A stretch of 64,000 nt of DNA, from contig NC_092657.1 in NCBI RefSeq assembly GCF_032118995.1, positions 6,883,391 to 6,947,390 of the forward strand. Direction: 5' to 3'. How positions within the stretch are numbered: position 1 is the first letter of the stretch; every line of letters starts with the position of its first letter. Source of the DNA: Asterias amurensis. Its lineage: Eukaryota > Echinodermata > Asteroidea > Forcipulatida > Asteriidae. The notes under the pieces were generated by a model, which was given only the letters and a program-made list of their open reading frames with translations, was not told the DNA's origin and did no database searches. The position numbers were made by a program, and so were the translations under genes. Shown piece after piece: positions 22,964 through 33,542 of the stretch.

Positions 22964-23424
22964 TTAACTCGAGAAATAGCCTTAACGTAAGCAAAAAATT
23001 CCCTTTCGCAAGCGTCAATTCTTTGCTGACGCCATACAATTGCAGAGCCATACAATTGGGCCCTACTTGCACGACAGGTGTCTTATTTCGGCACTAGCCG
23101 TGTAAAGAGCGCAGAATGCTAAGTACCCCCCAAAACCGGGCTAGAGATAATAATTTTGTAAAGTTTGGAACCTCCCTAATATCTCCCGTCTTAATCGTGA
23201 ACGGTCTAGGGCGCCAAACATCATTTACAGGAGCAGTCAGTATTGCATTTCTTGTTAGTGCATAATGCGCACGTAACTTTAATTAAACAAATTTAATTAA
23301 AATTGACTGGCTCCTTTGGTACTTTGAAAATGTGTATACTTTATTTAAGAGGGTTACCTGGTTACAAAAATTTGTTGTGACAATGATATAAATTCTACTA
23401 TCAGGGCCTGTTCACACATACACT

Positions 23425-23725
23425 AGTGAAAATAGGGCAAAAACGGTAATTTCTAATTTATGCAAATTATTCATATTTCCCGTACTTTTTTTTTATACGT
23501 TTTTTATACTTTGTTTTGGAGGGCTTCAAGAGACTTTTGCAACAAAATTTTTGGTAAAATCGTAAACAGTTTGACTATTATCAGGTCGTATGCCAGTGGG
23601 GGAAAAAAGAGGCAAAAACGGCAATTTTTTTCAATTAATGCAAATTAAGCATATTTCCCCTGCTTACTTTTTACGTTTTTGACATGTTGTTTTGGAGGGT
23701 TTGAAAAGACTGTTGCAAACAAAAC
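23425..23725 (+). repeat. Direct duplication of ~175 bp
   Basis: Two diverged copies starting near 23432 and 23608 share GGCAAAAACGG.AATTT, ATGCAAATTA.(G/T)CATATTTCCC and TTGTTTTGGAGGG...GACT.TTGCAA blocks. Non-coding. Confidence 0.65.
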
Positions 23726-23759
23726 CACATCTATTGCTATTTTGTCAAACAATAGATTG

Positions 23760-23795
23760 TATACAAATATTGACTGCTTCGAGTGCTATGGTTAA
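23760..23795 (+). repeat. Hairpin repeat H1, left fragment split off by a transposon
   Basis: TATACAAATATTGACTGCTT and CGAGTGCTATGGTTAA match the start of the intact repeat at 32634. The rest of the repeat resumes at 28282 after a 4.5 kb insertion with TTAA duplication. Confidence 0.8.
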
Positions 23796-25959
23796 AGATG
23801 GACTATAACGGTACTCCTACATTAAAATCACTATCAGAACTTGTTTATGTTGTGTTCAGCTATCAATTCATTGTTGTGGTCATGTTTTTCTCCAAATAAT
23901 TTTGCTACAATTTGACCGAAAAAATTTGACCTCGATTCTTCGATTTTGAAATTTCCCGCCCTGGACTGGTTCCCGGCTATTAAACCAACACTGAAATCCA
24001 AGCGGATTTGTAAACCAGCGGACGTCATGAACGCGGTCAAAAAATGGTGATGTCATACCCATGAAGCAACGAGAGTAAACAAAGATTACGCCATGTTACT
24101 CCGTGTGTTGTGTATGCGTTTTCATCCACACTATAGGCGTGCGTGTGTGCTACGAAGCTTTTTGTTTCTAATGTATCAGCTATAAATACTGCCGACTATT
24201 TGGTTGTTTGTGGATGCACTAGAAGTTTCAAAGTTTGTGTAAGAAGCCTGGATCGATTCCGAAATTTAAACCTCTAAGCATCGAGAGAATTCAGGGGGAT
24301 CTTCTACCACCAGGCCCCAGCCAGTGCTGCTTGTGCATGTTACGACGTCGGCGGGGTCCCTCTGCCGTGGCCCTGGTCGCAAGTGGCCGTGGAACAGCAA
24401 AAGAATCAAGTGGCATTACAGAAAAGAGAGAGAGAAAAGCCTGGTTAGTACTTGTTAATAATTTTTAAAAATCTACTACTGAGAAACTATCTCCATTATT
24501 AATTCAGGCCCAATACATGTACATGTAATTGTAATCAGAAAAATAGTAAACAATCTCTACCCTTTTCATGCAAGGAACAATCATCTTGTTGTCAAATGAC
24601 ACGATGTGCATGCTCTGAATCTGACCCGACTACCATAAAATAGCTACATAGTGTATTGACTCTGTTGAGTGATGAATCCATGTAGCCACCCAAGTGCTTT
24701 AGGCATGTTTATGCCCTGGTTTACACTTTCTGGCATGTTCATGCTCAACCATGTGTGAACACTATATGAATCCATTTAAAAAGTTGATTGTTACAGTTAA
24801 CAGTTTATTGGCCTCGCTGACATGTATTTATATTGGTCTATACTGGATTGCTGGACATTGTTTTTGCCAAAGCTGCCTAAGAATTGCTTGCTTTTTTTTT
24901 TTAAGGCACAGCTCAAAAATATGTTCAAACTCTCATCCATATAATTGCCCATCCATGGTCATTCAGAATTTTTCTCTCCTAATTCAGGAATTACCAATTC
25001 CAGAGAAGTTTAGTCTGAAGTTTTCCTATAGCTGTGTTTATTGGCTTGGCACGGTTAATTATGGAGTGTTTACTATATTTGCATTTGTAAAATAAGGCCA
25101 GCACTAGTTTTTTCAGCACTAGTTTTTTTGTTTATTTATTTATTTTTTGTTTTTATATTTTTTTGTACAGAAATAACTCGCAGCTCTACACTACAATGAG
25201 AATGCAGGACAAAGACAATGCAGTACGAAGACATGCTAGCCAGAACTAGAAATGGAGACCTAAGATTCTCAATAGCACTTTAGGTAAGTAGTAGGCCTAT
25301 GCATGCAAATTTTCAGAGGATCAGATGATTTCTTCATTTTTAGTTTTTCAGCTGCCCCTTTGAAAACTGTTCACGGTGGAGGGGGGGGAGGGGATGGGGT
25401 GTTGAATCGCAAACCCCCCCCCCACCCCGATCTGTACCTGAACAGTTTTGTACTAGGTGTAGATCTGGGGGAGGGGGGTGGTTGGAGGTCATGTTTTCTA
25501 TCAGACATAAAGAAAACCTGCCCCCTTGGTTTTGTTGCATGTGGACTCCTTTTGTACTGGTTTTGCGTTAACTCCTGTAAGGTTCTTTTCAAAACTACGC
25601 AAACTCAAAGAGAGATTGTCAGTACATGGTGTTACGTCAAACCTACCGAGATTGTATTTCTGCCTTGTAAATTTTCAAGAAATCCCACATAACGATTATT
25701 TGGTTTTGTTTTTTATTTTTCATTAAACAGATACGCATAGAATGCATGCACAATGCACTTGTTCATTGTCAGCAGGGTGACAAGACACGAAAACAACTCC
25801 ATCCGCAGCTGATGTGTAACCCCCGTGTCATTGACATCAACCTTCACCAGCCGGAAAAGGATGCAACAGCTTTCTTTCTTTTTTTTGGGGGGGGGGGGGG
25901 GGGGGTGGGGGTTCAAAGGTAGTGGGTTCAACTTTGTTTGAAGAAAGAATGACCTGTGT

Positions 25960-26215
25960 CCAGTTTCGTGGATCTGTTCATCACCAAATTCTGCGCTTAT
26001 GATCACCGTTCTCTGCTTACGTCCAAACGCTAAATTTCTGAGCTTACTTTGTAAGCGTAGAATGCCTGGTATAAACCAACTATGCACCCATGACCGGCAA
26101 AAGCCAAAATTCGCTGGTAACCTGTGAAACGCGCTTGATGTAAGCACAGAATTTCCTGCTTCCGCAAGTGTCGATTCTTTGTTTACAGTAAGCAGATCCA
26201 TGAAATTGGGCCCTA
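25960..26215. mobile_element. MITE family C, copy 2
   Basis: Left end CAGTTTCGTGGATCTG, right end CAGATCCATGAAATTGGGCCC; internal AAGCGTAGAATGCCTGG and GTCGATTCTTTG blocks as in copy 1. Part of the 170-codon minus open frame over this region is repeat sequence, not a gene. Confidence 0.65.
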
Positions 26216-26769
26216 GCTTGTACACATTGATGTGGGTTTTTATTTTATTTTATATATATATATATTTTTTTTTTTGGGGGGGGGGTAACCAGGGTAGTAC
26301 AATCAACTTTGTTTAAAAACAGAATGACATGGTCTGTACACAATGATTTTATTATATTCTTTTAATGTACAACTTAATTTACAATTTACACAGAGAACCA
26401 CAGCTAACTAGGTACATAACATGGCTTAGGTTTTCTTTTTTGGGGGGTAGGGGCGTTGACAGGGTTGTATAGTTAACTTTTTTTGATGACGGAATGTTCA
26501 GATGATTTCGCTATCACTAGGCAACCTTTTTTCAATTTTGATATTTTAAACTCAAAAATAAACTATTGTCGTTTGCAAATACATACAGTTTTAGTGTTGT
26601 CGTTATTATGGAGGTGTACATGGCTTCTATTTTTTGTTTTGTTTTTATATTTCTGCTAACCAAGTTGAATGTTGTTACCATGTTAATCATAGTGTATTGT
26701 TGACAACAGGGGACAAGTTTATTGCACATAAGTGCTAAATTAATCAATTTGAACCATACACCTAATTTT

Positions 26770-26914
26770 ATAAGCCATAGTAATTTACATTTTGTGTCTT
26801 TCAGAGGGGTGGGTGGTTCAAATTAAATTAATCAATTTGAACCACCCACCCATCTGAAAGAAACAAAATGAAATAATATACATGTACATTTAAACGTAAA
26901 TTATTATGGCTTAT
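26770..26914. repeat. Inverted duplication (~60-base arms) ending in TTTCAG
   Basis: ATAAGCCATAGTAATTTACA...CTTTCAG.GGGTGGGTGGTTCAAATT is repeated inverted up to ...ATTATGGCTTAT at 26914. The inner 28 bases pair almost perfectly around 26825. Confidence 0.75.
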
Positions 26915-28281
26915 CAAATTATTTCTCACTCCCTCCGGATCATTATAACTTCGAAAATTGTTACGACTGAAGACAAATAAACCAAAGCAAAGCTGCCTAA
27001 TCCGTTGGTGGATACGAAAATCCTTCCACTGTACTGTACACGAGGGTTTGGAAACGTCCTTCGTGTTGCTGCCATCAAACATGATGTCAGTGGCAGCGGT
27101 TGAACGGACAAGATAGTCCTAAGCTCACCACTTGCTGATAATCATCATTGCAGTGTTTTCTGTAAAACAAAACAAAAGAATTCATACAAAATTATTAACA
27201 AAAGAATTCATACAAAATTATTAACAACAGATTTGTGGTTTGCATGGTGAAGTGTTAATATTGCATGTGTGTACCTGAATTGCTTTAAAACTATACCCAT
27301 GCCAGAAGGCAATCATAATCCAAAGTAGCAGTTACATACATGTACATGAGATATTTGTGTAGATGCACATGTGTCAACCACCATGCAGTTACTTGGTGGA
27401 GAAAAACAACAACATAGGTTATCTACAATATCAGTTTAAATTGATAATGTATGAATTTTGTCAACAAAGTATAAAACGCAAGACAAAAATTACCCCTCCC
27501 CTCACATTTCTATACTGCCCAAGTCAGTGCATGTGTTGTTCACATACATGTATTATAACGTGAATGGAGGTAAACAATAAACCTTGTCCATCATGTTCGT
27601 TCATGTTTTAATTTAGTCAAGGATAGCCTTCAACTATTTTTGGGAGCAGAAATAAACTGATCAAACGAAGCATCATTCAGTATAATTCATGAAACGTTTT
27701 GTGGCCTTACCAGTCTGTCTTTAGCCGTCGATCATCAGGGTTTGGCTCATCGTCTTCGGCCTGACGATCATCGTCCCCGGGCTGGTTAACTACATGTACT
27801 CATAACACGTCTTCGGCTTCTCTCTCGTCCGGTGAGCTCCCCTTATCGCTAGAGCCCTCACTTTCCTCTGAAGTGCCTCCCTAAAATGCCTTTTCCTCAT
27901 CTATACTGTGGTTTTCCCGAGACCCGCTGCCATCGGACAGTTTCACTGTTTTTTTGTGTCAAAAAAAATGCAGCCTATAGTGTCCGATGTTATTCCACAT
28001 TCAATGTACATGTAAAATGCACGCACACGATCGACCTGACACACTGTGTACAGAGCTTCGGTACGTGGTGTGACGTCACACACTGTGTATGAATGGTTCG
28101 TGGGTCACCGGCTTTTGCCGAAACTGAGTTTTCTGGGTCGGAGTACGCCGCGCGAATTCGTGTTTTTTTTGCATGAAGGTAAAGGTTTTATTGAATACTA
28201 CTAAAATATCAGTCCTTATTTTACATTTCTTGTACAAAAATAGTAATATTGGCTATATCAATAATCTGTTATAGTCCACCT

Positions 28282-28791
28282 TTAAAACTATGACTCCCGA
28301 GGTGATCCACGGAGCGTTCTATTTTCCCGAGGCGAAGCCGAGGGAAAATAGAACGCTCCGGGGATCACCGAGGGAGTCATAGTTTTTAACCATTGCACGA
28401 GTAAAAGCAGTCAATATTTGTTTTATAACACCCCAAACATTTCTAAAACCTGTATTATTATTATTAAGTTACAGACCTGAATGCTACAATCCACGGACGA
28501 CGCGAACACAGATTGCAAACACTTTTACCTACTGTGTTGCATGTAGTGTCGGACAATCTGAAATGGTTACAGACTATTAATTTATCATCCTCGTACACGC
28601 AACGGACGTCTGGGTAATGCACGCCGTGTGCTAGTCTGTCGGACTAGCGCACGGCGCCATGTGCTAGTCTTCGGACTAGCGCATGGCAAACCGACGCTCT
28701 ATCACACGGCCGTCGTCTAGCAAAACTAAGACATGTCATGTGACGCGCTCTAAACCAATGAGCAGGCACAATACTTGCAAGGGGTGTTATA
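28282..28791 (+). repeat. Hairpin repeat H1, main part
   Basis: Starts with a near-perfect 50-base-arm palindrome (28286-28390: ACTATGACTCCCGAGG ... CCGAGGGAGTCATAGT around CCCGAGGCGAAGCCGAGGG). It continues through TTTTATAACACCCCAAAC to CAAGGGGTGTTATAA. The same structure lies at 32634-33150 and, inverted, at 44765-45268. Non-coding. Confidence 0.85.
28622..28687 (+). repeat. Two adjacent stem-loops, one with a C(TTCG)G tetraloop
   Basis: The first stem pairs CGCCGTGTGCTAGTC with GACTAGCGCACGGCG. The second pairs GCCATGTGCTAGTC with GACTAGCGCATGGC around TTCG, the very stable cUUCGg tetraloop if transcribed. The pair recurs in H2 (32978-33044); in H3 (44868-44905, other strand) only one stem remains. 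Confidence 0.8.
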
Positions 28792-29084
28792 AACTAGACT
28801 ATTGCTCATGCCCACAACTAAGGTTTTGTTTTAATGATAGGACCCGCTAAGATAAATTATGTACGTGACGGAGTAGAGATTCCAAACAATGTTTGAATAC
28901 ACGCCAATCGTTGCATACATCCCCATACTTCGGTGCAATTGGTTGACCATGTATTGTGTCTGGAAAACGCAATTTCACTTGCTGTGATGTTTAATTCAAC
29001 TTTGAGTGTTTGTTTTTTCAACGGTATAGTATTACTTAGTTATAAGCGTACATATGCGTCTCAGTGGCGCTCGAGGCGGCTTAA

Positions 29085-29360
29085 ATGGAAGGTACACGTT
29101 TGGTATAAAACATTATGAGAAACGGCTCCCTCTGAAGTAGCAAAGATTTTAAGAAAGTGGTAATTTATCACTGAAATAATACAAGACTTCTAGCCAGAAG
29201 TATTTTTCTTTCAACAAGGGTGTTTTTTCTGTCAACATTTTCTCGCAACTTCGATGACCAATTAAGCTCATATTTCACAGGTTTGTTATTTTATGCTTAT
29301 GTTGGGATACACCAAGTGAGAAGACTGGTGTTTTACAATAACCAAACGTGTACCTTCTCT
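29085..29360 (-). mobile_element. TTAA MITE, family related to B
   Basis: 276 bp flanked by TTAA at 29081-29084 and 29361-29364, with ends ATGGAAGGTACACGTTTGGTA / TACCAAACGTGTACCTTCTCT. The interior shares TCTCGCAACTTCGATGACCA and ATACACCAAGTGAGAAGACT with family B on the minus strand. Confidence 0.8.
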
Positions 29361-29447
29361 TTAACAAACGTTTTTTTTTTTTTTTCCTGCTAGGTATATA
29401 TGTTGGACTATGTTTGATGCGAGACCTATACTTCTTTTACACAGCAC

Positions 29448-29565
29448 AATGTAATAGTTAACAAGGTGCTGCTTCGCAATATGCTGCCAATGAGACATAC
29501 TCCTCTTACATATCACCTGTAATAGTTAACAAGGTGCTGCTTCGCAATATGTTGCCAATCAAGCA
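29448..29565 (+). repeat. Direct repeat of ~40 bp
   Basis: TAATAGTTAACAAGGTGCTG and CTTCGCAATATGCTGCCAAT occur at about 29452 and 29521. A diverged relative (TTTACAAGGTACCGTGGCGC) is at about 47397. Confidence 0.65.
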
Positions 29566-29712
29566 TGACAGCGTGTTTTCAAATAATGAGGCTTGCCTGA
29601 AAGGACGACATTGTCTTGGATCGGAAGGGTTGGTCTATAAAAAAAGCGTTTCAAACCGTTGTGAAATGTATATGGTTGGAAAGATGTTTTAAAAGAAGAA
29701 TATAATGATCCA

Positions 29713-29868
29713 CACAAATATCACTCAAAACTCCACGGTTTTTATTTTACGTTGCGAATTAACACGGTCGGCCATTTATGGGAGTCAACTTTTTGACTCC
29801 CATAAATGGCCGACCGTGTTAGTCGACGAGGTAAAACGAAAACCACGCAGTTTTGAGGCATATTTGTG
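29713..29868. mobile_element. Foldback MITE (TGGCCGACCGTGTTAG)
   Basis: Arms of ~76 bases meet head to head at 29790: ACACGGTCGGCCATTTATGG / CCATAAATGGCCGACCGTGT are perfect. The outer parts (CACAAATAT.CTCAAAACT...CGGTTTTTATTTTAC) are imperfect. The 65-codon frame here is palindrome-derived. Confidence 0.8.
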
Positions 29869-30865
29869 TAGGTCATTGTATTCTACTTTTACATCTTTCT
29901 AACCAATCATTTTTATAACAAACGGTTACAAACGCTTTTCAAAGACCAACTCGACCGATCAAATGCAACGTGTTCATTGAACTTGTGACATTACGTTTTA
30001 CCATTAGCGTGGAGCATAAGCGTTCATTAAGCGCTCCTTGTTAGACATGTTGTCTTAACAAAACAACATCTTGAAACAAGAGTAACACAAACGAGGTATA
30101 TTCATGGTACTAACATCAGCGCTCCCACCATACAAATTGCCGTAACCTTGGCATTTTAAATATCGCACCGGTTTTGGGTGTGTATGTTAGTGATGTTAAT
30201 TGCAAATGAACGCAAAATGCCCTTAGTAAGCATTTCAAGCGTCTGGCTCTCGTCTCTTCTGATTGGATGTGTTGTAGCTTATGTGTATGTTTATTCATGA
30301 CTCAATGCTAGTGTTGGCCAATCGAAGTGTGCGCATGTTTAGCAGGTGAAACCACAGTTACGCTTGCTTGTGAAACAGAAACAGGAGATGTCATAACTGC
30401 TCTTTGCTACAACCATTTGGCTCGACTTTATCATTTAAAGAAGATCGTCATTCGTACTAGGAGAGATATCATAACTCCTCGGGTCTACTTTGTCTCTATT
30501 TGAAGAAGATAAATTGTACTTATTTATATCATGTCGTGTTAACTGCGACTGTGTGTTCATCAGCGCCAAACTGTTTCGTTTTAAAGGTATTTGAAAACTG
30601 TTCTTCGAACTGTTCGTGTGATAAACTTAAAAGTGTTCCGAAATTATCTGCGGCAGTGAGAGGATAATACAATAATTGAAGGAAAACAAAAGGTTTTAGC
30701 GACTTCAATCTAATAAACTCTGTTTAGAAGAACCTGTTTAAATGTTTTAAAATATATTATGTACACTGAATTTTGGGTCGGTTTGAAATGACCAAAACAT
30801 TGATAAATTCGTTAACAACCTAATTTGTGTAAAGAGCCAACGCAATTGCATACATTAGCATCAAT
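29869..30865. other. No gene seen; upstream region of the C-type lectin
   Basis: AT-rich intergenic sequence. No clear promoter motif at a fixed distance could be chosen; an AAATATATTATG stretch at about 30749 is a weak TATA candidate, 115 bases before the lectin ATG. Confidence 0.35.
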
Positions 30866-31387
30866 ATGCTGAGTTGTGTATTCTTGATATTAGCCACTGC
30901 ATTGTTGGATAGCTGTTATTTCAAAGTGGTTGCATCTCAAGAAACGCAGTGCTATACATTTATAAGTCACCACTCCTCCTGTCCGGAGTCTTGGCATCAC
31001 TGGGGAGACTCTTGCCACAGGATCACCGAGTCCAACGTTCCCTGGTCCGATGCTAGAGACGAGTGTGGTAAGCTGGATGGTGTTCTGGCCGCACCCAGCT
31101 CAAGTCAAGAAAACAATGTTATATTGGACTTGATTGAAAATAATGAAGAAGTATGGATCGACTGTAATGATCTAGAGGTGGAGGGAACATGGGAATGCAG
31201 AGAGGGTAACGTGGAGGTCTCCTACAGAAATTGGGGTGAAGGTGAACCCAATAATTACCTAGAGAAGGAACACTGTGCCCTTATTTCTAAGATGTATGGA
31301 AATAGGCGCCAGTGGCTGGATGGGACATGCAATGTAAAGTACTCAGCTGTTTGCAAACTGCCACGCAAACCGATCCTTCACGTGTGA
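30866..31387 (+). CDS. Secreted C-type lectin, single exon
   Basis: 173 residues: a signal peptide (residues 1 to about 24, MLSCVFLILATALLDSCYF), then one C-type lectin domain (about 39-165). The cysteine pattern is of the long form: C39-C50 at the start, C67-C163 and C137-C155 as the canonical disulfides. An extra C100/C111 pair sits where the WIGL/EGxWxW region normally lies (VWIDC...GTWEC). The Ca-site motif EPN (127-129, GEPNNY) predicts mannose/GlcNAc-type ligands; the partner WND motif is WLD (150-152), with the Asp kept. Such proteins are secreted pathogen- or glycan-binding lectins in echinoderm coelomic fluid and skeleton. The gene is intronless here, with intact frame and stop TGA. 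A retrocopy is possible, but the intact frame argues for function. Confidence 0.88.
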   Translation: MLSCVFLILATALLDSCYFKVVASQETQCYTFISHHSSCPESWHHWGDSCHRITESNVPWSDARDECGKLDGVLAAPSSSQENNVILDLIENNEEVWIDCNDLEVEGTWECREGNVEVSYRNWGEGEPNNYLEKEHCALISKMYGNRRQWLDGTCNVKYSAVCKLPRKPILHV

Positions 31388-31578
31388 TATGGGCAAAATC
31401 AAACTACGCTGGATTAAACTCTAATAATACAATGTTGTGAGTGAACATCTCATTCATAAAAATGCCACCTAAGTCGAGTACTTCTACCAGTTCAACAGTC
31501 GGACGACATTCTACTACCGTATTAATATTCTTTCTGGCCGAAGCGAACGAGCAGCAGGGACGCCTCAGTCAAATGATA

Positions 31579-31584
31579 ATAAAT
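31579..31584 (+). other. Candidate polyadenylation signal of the C-type lectin
   Basis: AATAAA, 192 bases after the stop codon of the lectin. Confidence 0.4.
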
Positions 31585-31589
31585 GAATT

Positions 31590-32633
31590 AAATTCATAGA
31601 ATGACTACTAAAAGCAAACTTGGTATCGCCTCATTATGTTTGAGGAATCGAGATGAATAAGCTTGAAGTTATCATCATTATGAGAGTCTATTACGGTTTT
31701 TGATACCTTTTGTCTCTGGCCATGATATGCAACACACCCACGTGAATGAGATGTATTCAAATCAGTTTACCTGTAGACGTTTCAGCTTCAATAGTCGTCA
31801 AGTTGTTAAGAAGAAGTAAAATGTTTTCAGGAAAGTCGCGTTAATCTGTTACATGCCAATATAATTTTCTCCCGATTGCGAAGGAAATTGTTTCAGTGAT
31901 TTTATTTTACTAATTTCTCAAGAACTACAGCACCTCAGCAAGCATTTTCAAGGTAAGCACTATAACAGCACTATCTTTCAACATTAAGTTGATTGTAAAT
32001 CTGTGGACGTTTTGCGTCTTACAAAGAATTTCTAAACCTCTCAAACCAATCATTAATTGTTTCCCCATGTGTTTCCCCATAATGTGTATCGAAGGACACA
32101 AAATATTTAAAAGCTCAATATTTTTCTTCGTGGATCAAAAGAACAACGAGGTGTTGCTTGTGGCTGAAGTTAAAGACAATGGACACTATTTGCACCACTG
32201 TAAACAAAGAGGGCGCATGATTCAAATCATTCGCGTTTCTGGCGTGCCCGCAGCTGGACGTGAACTGGTTCGTCTCCGGTTGGAGGATCAGAAACACACA
32301 GAGGCTTCATTGAGCGCAATATTCTGAAGGGATTTCGGGTGAAGTATGCATAATAGTAAAGTGACTAAGGGTATAACCCCGAAAAGGTACATGTTTTATT
32401 CGGGGTATTTCCGCCGTGTTACAGCCTTAAGTTTGCTGGCACAAGCGAGGGGTTAGTTTACGAAGAAGGATCTTCGGTACCGCTTTGGTGTGTCTCTTGC
32501 TCTATTGTAAAACATGCCCTTGGCACAGCAGTGCGGTTTTAGAGCAGAATGGTTCATACTGGTACACATCAGGGAGTATTAACATAGGGGGCACACGGAA
32601 AAGTTTTTCTTCAGAGCTGGTAGTATACAAATA
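31590..32633. other. No gene; scattered repeat piece
   Basis: Around 32177-32243 a block (ACTATTTGCACCACTGT, AACAAAGAGGGCGCATGATT, CAAATCATTC.CGTTTCTGG) matches 42892-42951 and is an interspersed repeat fragment. The 112-codon open frame covering it is therefore not supported. Confidence 0.45.
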
Positions 32634-33150
32634 TTGACTGCTTCGAGTGCTATGGTTAAAACTATGACTCCCGAGGTGATCCCCGGAGCGTTCGCCTCGG
32701 GAAAATAGAACGCTCCGGGGATCACCGAGGGAGTCATAGTTTTTAACCATTGCACAAGTAAAAGCAGTCAATATTTGTTTTATAACACCCCAAACATTTC
32801 TAAATACTGTACTATTATTATTAAGTTACAGACCTGAATGCTACAATCCACGGACGACGCGAATACAGATTGCAAACACTTTTACTTACTGTGTTGCATG
32901 TAGTGTCGTGCAATCCGAAATGGTTACAGACTATTAATTTATCATCCTCGTACACGCAAGGGACGTCTGGGTACTGCACGCCGTGTGCTAGTCTGTCGGA
33001 CTAGCGCACGGCGCCGTGTGCTAGTCTTCGGACTAGCGCATGGCAAACCGACGCACTATCACACGGCCGTCGTCTAGCAAAACTAAGACATGTCATGTGA
33101 CGCGCTCTAAACCAATGAGCAGGCAGAATACTTGCAAGGGGTGTTATAAT
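32634..33150 (+). repeat. Hairpin repeat H2, uninterrupted
   Basis: Runs from TATACAAATATTGACTGCTT to CAAGGGGTGTTATAAT. A terminal palindrome (32638-32785) pairs CAAATATTGACTGCTT with AAGCAGTCAATATTTG and contains a smaller internal deletion compared with H1. The remainder has TTATAACACCCC at both ends, inverted, and the two CTAGTC..GACTAG stem-loops. Confidence 0.85.
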
Positions 33151-33538
33151 AGATACCATCATTTCTTCGTATTTCATTGCCTTTTCATCCATTTAAAAAT
33201 TATTCCATGTCAGCCGGGTCAAATAAATTGCGGCCTTTTGTATACATCGGGTCCTCCCTTCAGGAGTCTGCCGAGTATCCATCGTATACGAAAACGTATT
33301 AAAGGGAGCTATAGTCAAATGCAGAAAAGAACCCCCTAAAGTAATAGTAAATTCAACGTGCCAGTTTCATCGGCTCATCGTATAAAATAATGCACACAAT
33401 TTGCGAATTGTATTTTCTGTACCATGTTTACTTTGGGGCAATTTGAATTTGAATGGGTTTAGATGGCGTACAAGGAGACCTTTTGTGTACACTGGTTGTG
33501 ACTTCTTGAACCTCAGGCCATGAATAGATCACCGGTAT
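33151..33538. other. No gene seen
   Basis: Unassigned sequence between two repeats. Confidence 0.35.
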
Positions 33539-33542
33539 TTAA

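Larger units (their letters stand above)
21756..23064. mobile_element. MITE family C, copy 1, split by two other insertions
   Basis: Ends GGGCCCAATTTCATCATGG (21756) and CATACAATTGGGCCC (to 23064) match the intact copy at 43994-44274 and the copy at 25960-26215. All share internal GCTTA.../TAAGC-rich blocks (AAGCGTAGAATGCCT, TTTGCTGACG). The element is interrupted at a TTAA by two transposons inserted back to back (21926-22595 and 22600-22963). Confidence 0.7.
23796..28281. mobile_element. 4.5 kb TTAA-flanked DNA transposon (Kolobok or piggyBac-like), degenerate
   Basis: Inverted ends AGATGGACTATAACGG (23796) and CTGTTATAGTCCACCT (to 28281) are flanked by TTAA at 23792-23795 and 28282-28285, exactly splitting hairpin repeat H1. 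The same AG...CT ends next to TTAA occur in the small families A, B and D. Inside, no full transposase is visible. Possible coding scraps are an acidic Ser-rich stretch on the minus strand near 27720-27960, an 84-codon minus frame at 26828-27082, and a Lys/Arg-rich plus frame at 24235-24468. It also contains a family C MITE, G-runs and a hairpin. It is probably a decayed or non-autonomous copy. Confidence 0.7.

Noticed and set aside
25713-26225. 170-codon minus-strand frame
   Set aside because: Covers a family C MITE, a G-homopolymer and unrelated sequence; poly-Pro/Lys stretch is the homopolymer read in frame.
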